Source: JAFECT01 sp036501825 (GTDB lineage: Bacteria; Pseudomonadota; Alphaproteobacteria; Caulobacterales; Caulobacteraceae). From it: 64,000 nucleotides of DNA. Positions 53,568 to 62,301 of the stretch are shown in pieces. Positions within the stretch are counted from its first letter, which is position 1. Each line of letters opens with the position of its first letter. The position numbers and the translations under genes are program-made. The notes beneath the pieces are model-generated. The model ran no database searches. It was not told the DNA's origin and saw nothing but the letters and a program-made list of their open reading frames with translations. Location of the stretch: positions 6,047 through 70,046 of the forward strand of contig DASXZP010000015.1 in NCBI GenBank assembly GCA_036501825.1. The letters run 5' to 3'.

Positions 53568-53681
53568 CTTCGCTGTTCGGGGGCCTTGCTGTTCGGGGCC
53601 TTTGCCGTTCCAGGCGCGGTTCCCTAGATCGGAGAACCCTGATAGACCCCGCTCCCGATAAGGGATCGAAACCGAGGCTCC

Positions 53682-53900
53682 ATGGCCAAAGAAGAACTGC
53701 TCGAGTTTCCGGGCACTGTGACTGAACTGCTGCCGAACGCGACCTTCCGCGTGAAGCTCGAAAACGACCACGAGATCATCGCCCACACCGCAGGCAAGAT
53801 GCGCAAGAACCGCATCCGCGTGCTGGCCGGCGACAAGATCCTGGTCGAGATGACGCCCTATGACCTCACCAAGGGGCGCATCACCTATCGCTTCAAGTAA
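53682..53900 (+). CDS. infA: Translation initiation factor IF-1
   Basis: 72 residues, the family's exact length. The S1/OB fold is complete: LLEFPGTVTELLPNATFRVKLENDHEIIAHTAGKMRKNRIRVLAGDKILVEMTPYDLTKGRITYRFK. IF-1 binds the A site of the 30S subunit during initiation. Thirteen bases separate its stop from the TTG of maf. Confidence 0.97.
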   Translation: MAKEELLEFPGTVTELLPNATFRVKLENDHEIIAHTAGKMRKNRIRVLAGDKILVEMTPYDLTKGRITYRFK

Positions 53901-53913
53901 GGCCCCAAGTCCC

Positions 53914-54495
53914 TTGGGACAGGACGCGCGCGCGCCGCTCATCCTGGCGAGCGCCAGTCCGCGCCGCGCGGACCTGCTGCGGCAGATCGGGATCGAGACC
54001 TTCGAAGTCCGACCCGCAGACGTCGACGAAACCCCGCTCAAAGCCGAGACCCCGCGCCGCCTCGCGCTGAGGCTGGCGCGTGCGAAAGCTGCGGCCGTGC
54101 AGGCGCCGGGCGCCTATGTCCTGGCCGGCGACGTGGTGGTCAGCGTCGGCCGCCGCGTGCTGCCGAAAGCCGAAACCGAAGCCGAGGCCCGCGCCTGTCT
54201 GGCGCTGCTCTCGGGTCGCAATCACTGGGTCGGCGCGGCGGTCGCGGTCGTCGCGCCGGACGGGCGCACGGCGGCGCGTCTGGCTGAGACCAAAGTTACG
54301 TTCAAACGGCTAAGCCCTGGTGAAATCGACGCTTATATCGACAGCGGCGAGTGGCGCGGAAAAGCCGGGGGCTATGCGATCCAGGGCCGCGCCGCGGCCT
54401 TCGTGCTGGCGCTGAACGGCAGTTACACCGGCGTGGTCGGCCTGCCGGTCTATGAAACCCTGAACCTGCTGCATGGCCTGGGATGGCGGCCATGA
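53914..54495 (+). CDS. maf: Maf-family nucleoside triphosphate pyrophosphatase
   Basis: 193 residues from TTG 53914; no ATG fits between infA and the first conserved residues. Maf proteins hydrolyse non-canonical or pyrimidine NTPs. LASASPRRADLL is the signature; the catalytic-base region reads AGDVVVSVG and the substrate specificity region LSGRNHWVGAAVAV, with YIDSGEWRGKAGGYAIQGRAAAFV near the end. A hairpin (CCCAAG-TCC-CTTGGG, 53904-53918) covers the TTG, so translation may depend on infA. The stop overlaps the next ATG (ATGA). Confidence 0.9.
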   Translation: MGQDARAPLILASASPRRADLLRQIGIETFEVRPADVDETPLKAETPRRLALRLARAKAAAVQAPGAYVLAGDVVVSVGRRVLPKAETEAEARACLALLSGRNHWVGAAVAVVAPDGRTAARLAETKVTFKRLSPGEIDAYIDSGEWRGKAGGYAIQGRAAAFVLALNGSYTGVVGLPVYETLNLLHGLGWRP

Positions 54496-55520
54496 CGGGC
54501 GTACGCCGCCTCTATCTCGACCGCTCGCCGGGAGAGGCCCGGGCGGTCGTCACACTCGATGGCAAGTTGGAGCGCTTGCTGATTGATCGCGAAGCCGAAC
54601 CCCAGCGCGCAAGACTCTGCGAAAAGTGGCGCGGCCGGGTCCGCCGGGTGACCCGCGGCTTCCGCGGCGCCTTCGTCGATCTGGGCCTCCCGCACGACGG
54701 GCTCCTCGCCCTGGACACCGGCGTCCGCGTGACCGAGGGCGCGGCCGTCGAAGTCGAAGTCACCGCCGAAGCGCATGCCGACAAGGGGCCGACGCTGCGC
54801 CTTCTGGCGCCGGGCGAGGGATTGCCGCTGCGGCTCGCGCTCGCGCCGCCGCTCGACGTCCGGCTGCGCGCCTTCGCGCCGGATGCGAAGATCGAGAAGG
54901 GCGACGAGGCCCGCACCCTCGCCGACGAAGCCGAAATGGCCGCATTGGAGCGGCGTTTCCCACTCACCCTCGACCTCACGGTAACCGTCGAGCGCGCGCG
55001 CGGCATGATTCCCGTAGACGTCGACTTCGGCGCGGCCGGCGCGGGGCGCAACGCGATCCTCGAGGCGAACCGCACGGCGTTGGCGGAAACGGCGCGGCTC
55101 GTCCGCCTGAAAGGCCTGGGCGGCCTGATCGTGATCGACCTCGCGGGACCGGCGAAGGAGCGCGAGACTTTGCTGGCGGCGGCCCGCGCGGCGTTCGAGC
55201 CCGACGATCCGGGCGTGGTGATCGCCGGAATCAGCAGGCTCGGCGTGCTCGAACTGGCCAGACCCTGGCGGGAGCGGCCCGTCGCCGAAACCCTCTGCGG
55301 CCCCGACGGACGTCCCTCTGCCCGTTCGGTGGCGCAGCGGCTGTTGAGGTCCCTCGAAGGCGAGGGCAGGGCGGATCCCGGCGCCGCCCGTATCGTCGGG
55401 CGCTGCGCCCCCGAGGTCGCGACGGAGGCGGCTCCGTTTATCGGTGCGCTCGGCCCGCGGTTTGCCATCGAGGCCGACCCCTCGTTCCACCGGTTCGCCT
55501 TCGCGACTCGGGTGCTCTGA
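54492..55520 (+). CDS. RNase E/G-like protein, shortened
   Basis: 342 residues from ATG 54492. An S1-like region (CEKWRGRVRRVTRGFRGAFVDLGLPHDGLLAL) is followed by the 5'-sensor/DNase I-like catalytic domain with GLGGLIVIDLAGP (catalytic Asp216) and GISRLGVLELARP. The second catalytic Asp probably lies in FEPDDPGVV. It is shorter than RNase G (~490) and lacks the zinc-link and small domain, so it is likely a small paralogue. It belongs to the operon maf, this gene, yacG. Confidence 0.85.
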   Translation: MTGVRRLYLDRSPGEARAVVTLDGKLERLLIDREAEPQRARLCEKWRGRVRRVTRGFRGAFVDLGLPHDGLLALDTGVRVTEGAAVEVEVTAEAHADKGPTLRLLAPGEGLPLRLALAPPLDVRLRAFAPDAKIEKGDEARTLADEAEMAALERRFPLTLDLTVTVERARGMIPVDVDFGAAGAGRNAILEANRTALAETARLVRLKGLGGLIVIDLAGPAKERETLLAAARAAFEPDDPGVVIAGISRLGVLELARPWRERPVAETLCGPDGRPSARSVAQRLLRSLEGEGRADPGAARIVGRCAPEVATEAAPFIGALGPRFAIEADPSFHRFAFATRVL

Positions 55521-55558
55521 CCCTTGCACCCCAGGCCCGCAGCGGCGATCTAAGGGCG

Positions 55559-55732
55559 GTGAAACAAGACCTCTGCCCGATCTGCGAGAAGACGCCGGCC
55601 GACGCGGCCTATGCGCCTTTCTGCTCCAAGCGCTGCGCCGACGTGGACCTGAACCGCTGGTTCACCGGCCGCTACGCCATCCCCGCCGCCGAGGCCGAAG
55701 AGCCCTCCGAGGAGGGCGTCCCGGAGGCCTGA
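55559..55732 (+). CDS. yacG: DNA gyrase inhibitor YacG
   Basis: 57 residues from GTG 55559. The zinc finger is complete: CPIC near the start and CSKRCADVDLNRWF. YacG binds GyrB and limits gyrase activity. An acidic tail (AEAEEPSEEGVPEA) follows. Close spacing suggests it belongs to the same transcript as the RNase E/G-like gene. Confidence 0.93.
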   Translation: MKQDLCPICEKTPADAAYAPFCSKRCADVDLNRWFTGRYAIPAAEAEEPSEEGVPEA

Positions 55733-55796
55733 ATCCCTGGCTGGACAGGCCAAGGACGCTCGCCTATAGACCTCGCTCCCCGCGAAACGGCGGCCT

Positions 55797-55872
55797 GCCT
55801 GGGTAGCTCAGTTGGTAGAGCAGCGGATTGAAAATCCGCGTGTCGGTGGTTCGAATCCGCCCCCAGGCACCA
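55797..55872 (+). tRNA. tRNA-Phe (GAA)
   Basis: 76 nt with encoded CCA. Acceptor GCCTGGG/CCCAGGC, anticodon arm GCGGA-TTGAAAA-TCCGC, T arm with TTCGAAT, all perfectly paired. Its 3' end (CGCCCCCAGG, 55858-55867) reappears at 62302-62311. Confidence 0.97.
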
Positions 55873-55901
55873 TTTGCGGCGAATAGGGGGATGCGGCCAC
55901 T

Positions 55902-55921
55902 GCCGCCCCGCCAGGGGCGGC
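55902..55921. terminator. Strong hairpin after tRNA-Phe
   Basis: GCCGCCCC-GCCA-GGGGCGGC, an 8-bp perfect stem. No T-run on either strand, so it may be a tRNA processing or transcription stop signal rather than a classical terminator. Confidence 0.45.
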
Positions 55922-55932
55922 GTGAGTGCGCC

Positions 55933-56310
55933 TCAGTGAACCAGCCCAAGCGGCAAGGCCTTTTTTTCCTGTGCCTTGATGCTTGGGTTCATCTCTTCGA
56001 CGATCGTGCGGATGACGACCGGGCGCAAAGCCGACGACGGAAGATTGGCACCCCGGGCCCAGCGACTCAAAACGCCAGTCGATAGATGCAGGACCTCGGT
56101 CATCCGGGCCTGCTGAACCCCATAGGATTCGAAAGCGAGTGTGAGCAGGTTTGAAAACAGATTCCCATCCCGGCGGGTCGCGTCCTGTAACTCCGGCTGG
56201 CTGAGCAGATCACGGAACTGCTTGAGCGCGGCAAGCTTGGTTTGCTGCGGGCCCATCAGATCAAAAGGGCTGTCGTTGCGCAGCTCGGTGGTGGCGGGTG
56301 ATCTGGCCAT
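55933..56310 (-). CDS. HTH protein (XRE-like)
   Basis: 125 residues from the ATG at 56310; a longer frame to 56583 reaches into the divergent gene. The central part has QFRDLLSQPELQDA and a helix-turn-helix-like stretch FESYGVQQARMTEVLHLSTGVLSRWARGANLPSSALRPVVIRTIVEEM. The motif resembles an XRE-type DNA-binding unit. It is divergent from the unknown gene at 56524, with an AT-rich intergenic region (56330-56400) that could be its operator. It is probably the regulator of this block. Confidence 0.65.
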   Translation of the reverse strand: MARSPATTELRNDSPFDLMGPQQTKLAALKQFRDLLSQPELQDATRRDGNLFSNLLTLAFESYGVQQARMTEVLHLSTGVLSRWARGANLPSSALRPVVIRTIVEEMNPSIKAQEKKALPLGLVH

Positions 56311-56523
56311 GACGATTACGACCTTCCTAGGCGGTACGGCGCAAGAATATACAAACGTGTTGCGAATTTCAAGTAGAAATTTGAAAGCAATTTTATTGCA
56401 AATCTCTTGAAACTTTACCTTCCGCATTCGGGTTGTGCCGGCGCGGGGGCTCTGGTAACCTTGACGGGCTGGAAAGGCAAGAGCGCGGTGGGGCTCGCGC
56501 TCATGGAGGAGGAAGTAAGCGCC

Positions 56524-57561
56524 ATGAGTTCGTTCGAAATCCGCCCGACCGACACGGGGCCCGAGGCCCTCGTCGTCCACCAAGGCCAGGCGCGCGCGAT
56601 AGAGATTTCTGCCGAAGTCCTACGCGACATGTACGAATCGCGGCTTACCGCCAAGCAGGTAATGCGCGCGATCAGCGCCTATTCGAACGATCGCAATCCC
56701 CAGATCCTCGCCAGGCAATCAGACCCCACGCTCGCCAGCTTCGTCGACCTCTTCCAGGTCTGTTACGACGGCGTACTCCTCAGCGTTTGCCAGGCCGCCT
56801 TTCTGAGACGCCCTAGGATCTTCAGCTTCTGGGTGATAGAGACGCCGCCGACGGGCGGTGGCGCGCAAGTCAGCGTCGGTCTCGGCGACATCGTGCTCGA
56901 CGATGACCTCTTGCCCGCGGCGGCGGCGGCTCAGCCTATTTGGGTTGTCCTTCCCGCGCGCGGACCCGATGTCCTCCCTGAGATTTATCCCATAGTGGCC
57001 ATGCTCAGAGATGTCCTTGGCGGGCGCCTCAAGCGGAACGTCGCCTTGCTCGCGCGCCGATTGACTCTGCACGCCGATGACCGTGCGCAACTCACCATCC
57101 TGCGGTTTGCACGCGCAGCCCCTGACGTCCCGGTCATGAAACTGTTCGACGACGTCGGCGCCGCCGCCGACGGCAGAACTGCGATTGAAGTCGCCGCGCT
57201 TGCGGTCGACGGACGCGAGACGACGTCGCTCGCCGACGGCTTACGACGCATGGGGTTGTTTAGTGGCTTTGACGACGCAAGCCTCGATCCGACAGCGGTC
57301 GCCAAGATGCTAGCCTTCCGCCGTGACCGCACGCTCGTCGGTATAGACGCAATCGAAAGCGTCGACGCGGCCGACGCTATGGCCGTCATCTCGGCCGCAT
57401 TCATCCATCTTCGAGACGGCGGACTCAATCTTATCGGCGTTCGCTGGCGGCAGACGGTCGCGGGTTTGACCGCCCCCGGCTCCGACTCATCCTCATCGAC
57501 AGAAAACGAAGGTCCGAAAACGGTATCCATTCTGGCTCTGCTGAAGCGCCCGGCGACCTGA
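56524..57561 (+). CDS. Unknown protein, first gene of the accessory block
   Basis: 345 residues from ATG 56524, with GGAGGAGGAAG upstream (56504-56514). The start MSSFEIRPTDTGPEALVVHQGQARAIEISAEVLRDMYE resembles small DNA-binding or adaptor-like domains; no family is recognised. No TM or signal peptide is seen. The C terminus is Ser-rich. Codon usage is slightly less biased than core genes. Confidence 0.7.
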   Translation: MSSFEIRPTDTGPEALVVHQGQARAIEISAEVLRDMYESRLTAKQVMRAISAYSNDRNPQILARQSDPTLASFVDLFQVCYDGVLLSVCQAAFLRRPRIFSFWVIETPPTGGGAQVSVGLGDIVLDDDLLPAAAAAQPIWVVLPARGPDVLPEIYPIVAMLRDVLGGRLKRNVALLARRLTLHADDRAQLTILRFARAAPDVPVMKLFDDVGAAADGRTAIEVAALAVDGRETTSLADGLRRMGLFSGFDDASLDPTAVAKMLAFRRDRTLVGIDAIESVDAADAMAVISAAFIHLRDGGLNLIGVRWRQTVAGLTAPGSDSSSSTENEGPKTVSILALLKRPAT

Positions 57562-57638
57562 CCGAAGTCGTCCGTACCCAAGCGCCCGAAGGCGGCCGAG
57601 CCATCTCAGCGCGGCCGCCTTCATTCATTTCAAAAGCT

Positions 57639-57672
57639 AATCACAAAGTGATTGCATAATACTATTTATAGT
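57639..57672 (+). promoter_or_regulatory. Two short palindromes before the 57775 gene
   Basis: AATCAC-AAA-GTGATT (57639-57653) and ACTAT-TT-ATAGT (57661-57672) lie in an AT-rich stretch ~100 bp before the gene at 57775. These could be operators of the HTH protein or of an unlinked regulator. Sequence only; no binding evidence. Confidence 0.4.
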
Positions 57673-57774
57673 GCACAATGCCATTATCGCTGAGATTCGA
57701 CAGGCGGATCCGGACGATGCGGCCGGCTAAAGAGGCCGAGGCGCAGCAAGGTCAAGCAAAACAAAGGGATGAAC

Positions 57775-58647
57775 ATGCGTAGGCATCGGCAAGCGGCGAT
57801 CAGCGGAACCTTCGGGGCCTCCGCCCCCGCGCCCAAGGGCTTCTGGTGGAAGAGCCGCAAAGACGGCTTCGCGGCGGACCCGCGGGTTACGGACTGGGAC
57901 TTCGTGGAGATCGACCAACCGGAGAACTTCGAGCCGTGGTTTCCGGGTTGGGACCAACCGGACGAGGGCGGCGCCAACGACAACGGCCGCTGTGCTTGGT
58001 CGGAGAGCCCGTGGGAATGGAAGGGTGCGCGCCGTGTCGCAAGCCTCGACGAACTGATCCAGGCGGCACCGTGGACTGAGCATCCGCTGTGTTTCGCGGC
58101 GGCAAACCTCGATTTCGAAAAGGCCGTTCGAGATCTGCAATCGGCCTTTCGCGCAGCCGGCTTCGAAGGGTGTGCGTTCCGCAACGACAGCCATGAGAAT
58201 GGCGAGGGACAGTTTCATGTGGACGGCGTGACCTGGGCGTCGCCGCCCGCGTGCGCAGTAGAATATTTCCCGGCAGCCGGCGATGGCGCGTTCGGTCCGC
58301 AATTCCTCTCGGCCTTCGAGGTAATGGCGCAACTGGACAGCCAGTGGCTCGCCGCGCTCGAACACGGCGTCTTCCGCTTCAAGGGCGGTCCGGGCGAACC
58401 GCAATGGCGCGGGCCGCTCCTCAGCCGCAACGTCTGGGGCAAGTGGATCTTCCGCTGGCGCGATGACGTCGAAGCGGTGAATGGTGAAAATGCGTGGGGT
58501 GCGGTCGAACGCGTCCGGGCCTTGATCGCCGGGTTGAGCTTCATGCGCTTCAGGCCGCTCGAGGGGGACTTCACGGTCTGGCCCAACTGGACGTGGATGC
58601 ATCGTCATCCGCAGGGTGCGTCGAGCTGGCGAGCGTGGATCGGGTAG
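57775..58647 (+). CDS. Trp-rich protein of unknown function
   Basis: 290 residues from ATG 57775 (an ATG at 57769 lies two codons earlier, with AAAGGG too near it). It has an unusually high content of Trp and Phe (GFWWKSRKDGF, FEPWFPGWDQPDEGG, WSESPWEWKGARR, VWPNWTWMHRHP). No TM, signal peptide or known motif is seen. A terminator follows at 58656. Its aromatic clusters may bind carbohydrate or nucleic acid, which is speculation. Confidence 0.7.
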   Translation: MRRHRQAAISGTFGASAPAPKGFWWKSRKDGFAADPRVTDWDFVEIDQPENFEPWFPGWDQPDEGGANDNGRCAWSESPWEWKGARRVASLDELIQAAPWTEHPLCFAAANLDFEKAVRDLQSAFRAAGFEGCAFRNDSHENGEGQFHVDGVTWASPPACAVEYFPAAGDGAFGPQFLSAFEVMAQLDSQWLAALEHGVFRFKGGPGEPQWRGPLLSRNVWGKWIFRWRDDVEAVNGENAWGAVERVRALIAGLSFMRFRPLEGDFTVWPNWTWMHRHPQGASSWRAWIG

Positions 58648-58655
58648 CACAAAGC

Positions 58656-58688
58656 GCGCGGCGGGTTTCGGCTCGCCGCGCTTTTGTT
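58656..58688 (+). terminator. Terminator after the Trp-rich gene
   Basis: An 8-bp stem GCGCGGCG/CGCCGCGC with a 10-base loop, followed by TTTTGTTT on the plus strand. It separates the Trp-rich gene from the large membrane gene at 58707. Confidence 0.75.
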
Positions 58689-58706
58689 TGGCGGAGCACG
58701 AAGCCC

Positions 58707-61037
58707 ATGACCTATGACCTCACGCTGTGTGAATCGGCGCTCGTCGCTTCGATTGGGCGGCCGCGTCCCGTGGACCTGGGCCGCTATTGCCGAAGAGCGG
58801 GAATTACGCCCGTCGTTCGCGCCGAAACGCTTCGCCGTCTGTTGCTGGGCCTCGAGGTCAAGCCCCTCGGCGCGCACGGCCGCGTAGTCCCGATTCCCGC
58901 GCCCGGGCTCAGCCTCGTCGGGGTGAGGATTGACCGGCCCGTCAACCTGCACGGCGGCCACACCCACGATGGCTTGCCTCTGGCGGGTCTCTTCTTTGAA
59001 CGTTGTCAAATCCCCGCGCTGCACCTCGAGGGGGCCGAAGTGCGGCGCTTGACGCTGAAGCAGGTTCACCTGTCCGAACTCAACGCGTGCGACGCGCGCA
59101 TCTTGGGCCCAGTCAGCATCGCGTCTCTCCACGCTTTTTCAAAGCAGGACGACGGCGAGCGGTGCACGTGCCACTTCCGCGGCCTGAAGGCTGGCGGAGA
59201 TTTCACCATCGAGGATGCGGATCTGAATGCGCTCACGGGCGAGGGCGGCGTGGCGCTCGCGCTTGATCTTAGCAATGCCCAGATCAATGGTTCGGTTTCG
59301 ATCGGCGCCGGAACGACTGTCGTCGGCGGCGTTTCGCTGAAACTTGCGGAAGTGGGCGGCGATGTCTGTCTCGGCGGCTGCGCCCTGGCGACGCTCGACG
59401 GCCCCGTTCTCGACGCGCGCGGCGCGGCGATCGGGGGCTCGTTGTTGTTTCGCGCTCGTTCGAGCGAAGACGGCGAAACGTCGAATATCTTCCGCGCGAT
59501 CGGCCAGGTGTCCATCGAGGAGGTCGAGGTCGATGGCTCGATCGACTTCACGGGTGCTCTGATCGTGGCCGGCGAGCTGCGGGCGGCGCGCGCGCAAGTC
59601 GGGGGTCACTTCCTGATCGGCGCCGATACGGACGAGCCGGCGGCACGTGACTTCATCCGGATGAATGACGGGCTTGGATCCGCCGCAGATCAAGCCGTCG
59701 CCACGCCGGCCTGGAGGCAGATCTACCTCACCCTGGATGCGGCGAAGGTGACCGGAAGCCTACAGATCAAAGGCATCAACCTTGCCTTCCTTTCCGCGCG
59801 CAACATCGAAGTCGGCGACGACGTGACGCTGGAGGACTGCGCCGTCGTTTATCGGCTGGACCTCGCGGGCGGTACGGTGCAAGGGAATTTGAACGTGCGG
59901 CTGCGCCAGATGACGTCAGGTCGTCGCGCGACCGTGGACTTTTCCGATCTCGAGGTGGGCGCGCTATACGACGACGACGGCCGCGAATTCGGCGAGAACA
60001 TCATTCTAAAGCTGCAAGGGTTTAAGTACGGCAGTTTCGGGACGAAGGATTCGAGCGTCGATGCGGAGGCCGCCGATCGCGGAGACGCGTCGCGCGTCAG
60101 GCGTCTGGTAAGGCGCGGTCAGGCGTTCATCGGTCCGGTTCCGAGGTTCGTCTGGCCGCTCCTTGTCACGGCTTTCGCGATTGCGATGGTGGCGACCTGG
60201 GCACAGCACGGGACAGGCGCTTCGGTGTGGTGGCGCCTGCTGTTCGTGCTGGGCTTCTTCGTGTGGTGGTTGTCCGACGCGCAGACCACTGACGCTACCG
60301 CTGACGCGCGACTGGCATGGCTGGATCTCCAGTACAACGCCGGCGAACCCACCCGCGAGACGTATTCGCCGCAGCCCTATGAGCGGCTCATTCGCGCGTT
60401 TCGACTCGACGGCGCGTTCGAAGACGCGCGGCGCGTCGCGCGACGCCGCCTTGACATCGAACGCAAGCTGTTCACCCCAATCATTGTACAGCCGTTCGCG
60501 CTGGCGTTCGCGAAACTGTTCGACTACGGCATGTCGCCGGTGCGAGCAATCCTCGTGTTCGCGGCTTGCCTGTTCATCGGCGCGCAGGGTGTCGCCATTG
60601 CGGACAAGGGTTTGCCCGGCTATGTCGCTGCGTGGCGCCTGCCCAACTTTGCCGAACAGCCGTTGTTGTCGACGATGGAACCGATCGGCCGGTCCTCGCC
60701 AAAGGGAGTGTTGGTGCTGGAAACGAACACCGTCCGGACGGTCGCGATCTACGACAACCGGTTAAAGCGCATGGCGCCGGCCGTCCTGGCACGGGCGGAT
60801 TCGGCGTCGGTGGACGAGATCGAGTGCGGCGACACCATCGAGCCCGGTCTCTACGCTGTCGATGCCTTTGTGCCAGCGCTGGACCTGCGCCAGGAAGCCA
60901 AATGCGGCGTTTCCACGCAAGCGGATGCCGCGCCGTGGCGGTGGGCGCTCGCGATCTACGCGGGGCTCGGCTGGATCGTGACTTCGCTCACTGTTCTGAC
61001 CCTGTCCGGCATCCTGAGACGCCATGCTGAGGGTTAG
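58707..61037 (+). CDS. Large membrane protein with beta-helix/pentapeptide-like N terminus
   Basis: 776 residues from ATG 58707. The first ~500 residues have repeated strands with short spacing (LSLVGVRIDRPVNLHGG, LHLEGAEVRRLTLKQVHLSELN, then VEVDGSIDFTGALIVAGELRAARAQVGG), typical of pentapeptide/bactofilin-like solenoids. The C-terminal ~270 residues have four hydrophobic segments with a soluble insert, PYERLIRAFRLDGAFEDARRVARRRLDIERK, then KLFDYGMSPVRAILVF. This C-terminal arrangement recalls bacterial proteins often labelled 'membrane-associated oxidoreductase', whose activity is unproven. Two Cys pairs may be redox-active. It converges with the AT-rich gene, sharing four bases. Confidence 0.75.
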   Translation: MTYDLTLCESALVASIGRPRPVDLGRYCRRAGITPVVRAETLRRLLLGLEVKPLGAHGRVVPIPAPGLSLVGVRIDRPVNLHGGHTHDGLPLAGLFFERCQIPALHLEGAEVRRLTLKQVHLSELNACDARILGPVSIASLHAFSKQDDGERCTCHFRGLKAGGDFTIEDADLNALTGEGGVALALDLSNAQINGSVSIGAGTTVVGGVSLKLAEVGGDVCLGGCALATLDGPVLDARGAAIGGSLLFRARSSEDGETSNIFRAIGQVSIEEVEVDGSIDFTGALIVAGELRAARAQVGGHFLIGADTDEPAARDFIRMNDGLGSAADQAVATPAWRQIYLTLDAAKVTGSLQIKGINLAFLSARNIEVGDDVTLEDCAVVYRLDLAGGTVQGNLNVRLRQMTSGRRATVDFSDLEVGALYDDDGREFGENIILKLQGFKYGSFGTKDSSVDAEAADRGDASRVRRLVRRGQAFIGPVPRFVWPLLVTAFAIAMVATWAQHGTGASVWWRLLFVLGFFVWWLSDAQTTDATADARLAWLDLQYNAGEPTRETYSPQPYERLIRAFRLDGAFEDARRVARRRLDIERKLFTPIIVQPFALAFAKLFDYGMSPVRAILVFAACLFIGAQGVAIADKGLPGYVAAWRLPNFAEQPLLSTMEPIGRSSPKGVLVLETNTVRTVAIYDNRLKRMAPAVLARADSASVDEIECGDTIEPGLYAVDAFVPALDLRQEAKCGVSTQADAAPWRWALAIYAGLGWIVTSLTVLTLSGILRRHAEG

Positions 61038-62134
61038 CCCTCACCGTCAGTCCAATCTTTCAGCGCAACGTTGAACGTGTAGTGCTTTGTTGCAGCCGGA
61101 TTAAATGGCGTATGACCGTCTGAAAGGGTCAATTTCTCTCCCTGTTTCGCCAGCGCCTTTCCAACCAACTCGACAAAGCTGGCTTCCTCAATCGGCACGC
61201 CGTCGAGCAGGACGGGCGCGTTCAGATTGAACAGAATCTTGTTCGCAATCTTGCCCACCTGGCCGTCGAGCTCCGTCTCCATGTCTTTCAACGGAGCGAC
61301 ATCGATCGCTTTCTTGCCTTTGTCGACGTAGGGGTCCTGTGTCGGAATGAGAATGATGCGGCCGCAGACGAGAAGTCCGCCTTGATCAACGGATTGAAAC
61401 AGCCCCGTCAGGACCATGTCGTTAGCGAGGCTGCGCAAGGCGACCTGAGTGAGCCCCATGCCCTTGTCGACAACCGCCAGCAAATAGATTGAACCGCGCA
61501 ATGGCAGCACGACGCCGTGCGCTTCGTGCAAGCCGTCTTCACGGCGCAGTTTGTTGGTAAAGTAGATGACGCCGTTTCGACGCGCGTCTCTTCCCTTGAT
61601 TGTAAGGTGAGATCTGACAACGAGGCCAGCTTTGCTGTCATACCTATAACAGTAGTAATATCTTTCAAGTCGGTTCTTATTTTGCTTAGCGTGCTTGTCG
61701 AAGAGTTCACTTTCCAGCTGTCGAAGAGATCCGGCAGTTACTTCGATGCCGCTCGATATAAACTCGACAAGACTGTTTTTTATATTCTCTTTGTACGCGT
61801 CAGTTTCACTCTCTGAGTGTTCATGGGCGGTCAACTTCGCAAACAATTTCGCTGCCTGTTCGTAAGCGGTCGTTCCGGCAATGGGGTCATCAAGCTCAAT
61901 TTGAGTAAAGATGTGTTTAAATATAGAGGTCATTTTGGCTAAATCTCTGGGTGTCTTGGTCGGCTTATTTTTTTTGATAAAATTTCTTATATTGTGGCCG
62001 TCTTTGACCGGAAGATGAAGTTCCTTGCATACGTCTTCGGGACTGATCGCATTCGGGTCTTCGACTTCCCCAAAAAACGCCCGCAGAAACGTTCGCAGGG
62101 TCTCGAGACGTGACCCGTGATTCCAGAAAGTCAT
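61034..62134 (-). CDS. Unknown protein of AT-rich, foreign-looking composition
   Basis: 366 residues from the ATG at 62134, with GGGGGGA upstream on the minus strand. The gene has clearly lower GC than its surroundings, worst at 61600-62000, and a higher Lys, Asn and Ile content (HIFTQIELDDPIAG, then ENIKNSLVEFISSGIEVTAGSLRQLESELFDKHAKQNKNRLERYYYCYRYDSKAG). The N-terminal HLPVKDGHNIRNFIKKNKPTKTPRDLAKMTSIFKHIF looks like an HTH-like helical region. No TM is seen. The function is unknown; the composition indicates recent transfer. Confidence 0.75.
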   Translation of the reverse strand: MTFWNHGSRLETLRTFLRAFFGEVEDPNAISPEDVCKELHLPVKDGHNIRNFIKKNKPTKTPRDLAKMTSIFKHIFTQIELDDPIAGTTAYEQAAKLFAKLTAHEHSESETDAYKENIKNSLVEFISSGIEVTAGSLRQLESELFDKHAKQNKNRLERYYYCYRYDSKAGLVVRSHLTIKGRDARRNGVIYFTNKLRREDGLHEAHGVVLPLRGSIYLLAVVDKGMGLTQVALRSLANDMVLTGLFQSVDQGGLLVCGRIILIPTQDPYVDKGKKAIDVAPLKDMETELDGQVGKIANKILFNLNAPVLLDGVPIEEASFVELVGKALAKQGEKLTLSDGHTPFNPAATKHYTFNVALKDWTDGEG

Positions 62135-62301
62135 CCGTGATCCCCCCAGCTCAGGCCCAACTTCCATTGAAATGCCAGCGTTATGCAAGCAATTTGTTCG
62201 CGATAGGCGGGAACTTTCTTGCTATTCGAGCTTCGGTCGTATCGCCGGATGTTCGCACCCTGCCGCAAGGCGGGCCGTCATTGTGCATCGCAACATAAAT
62301 T

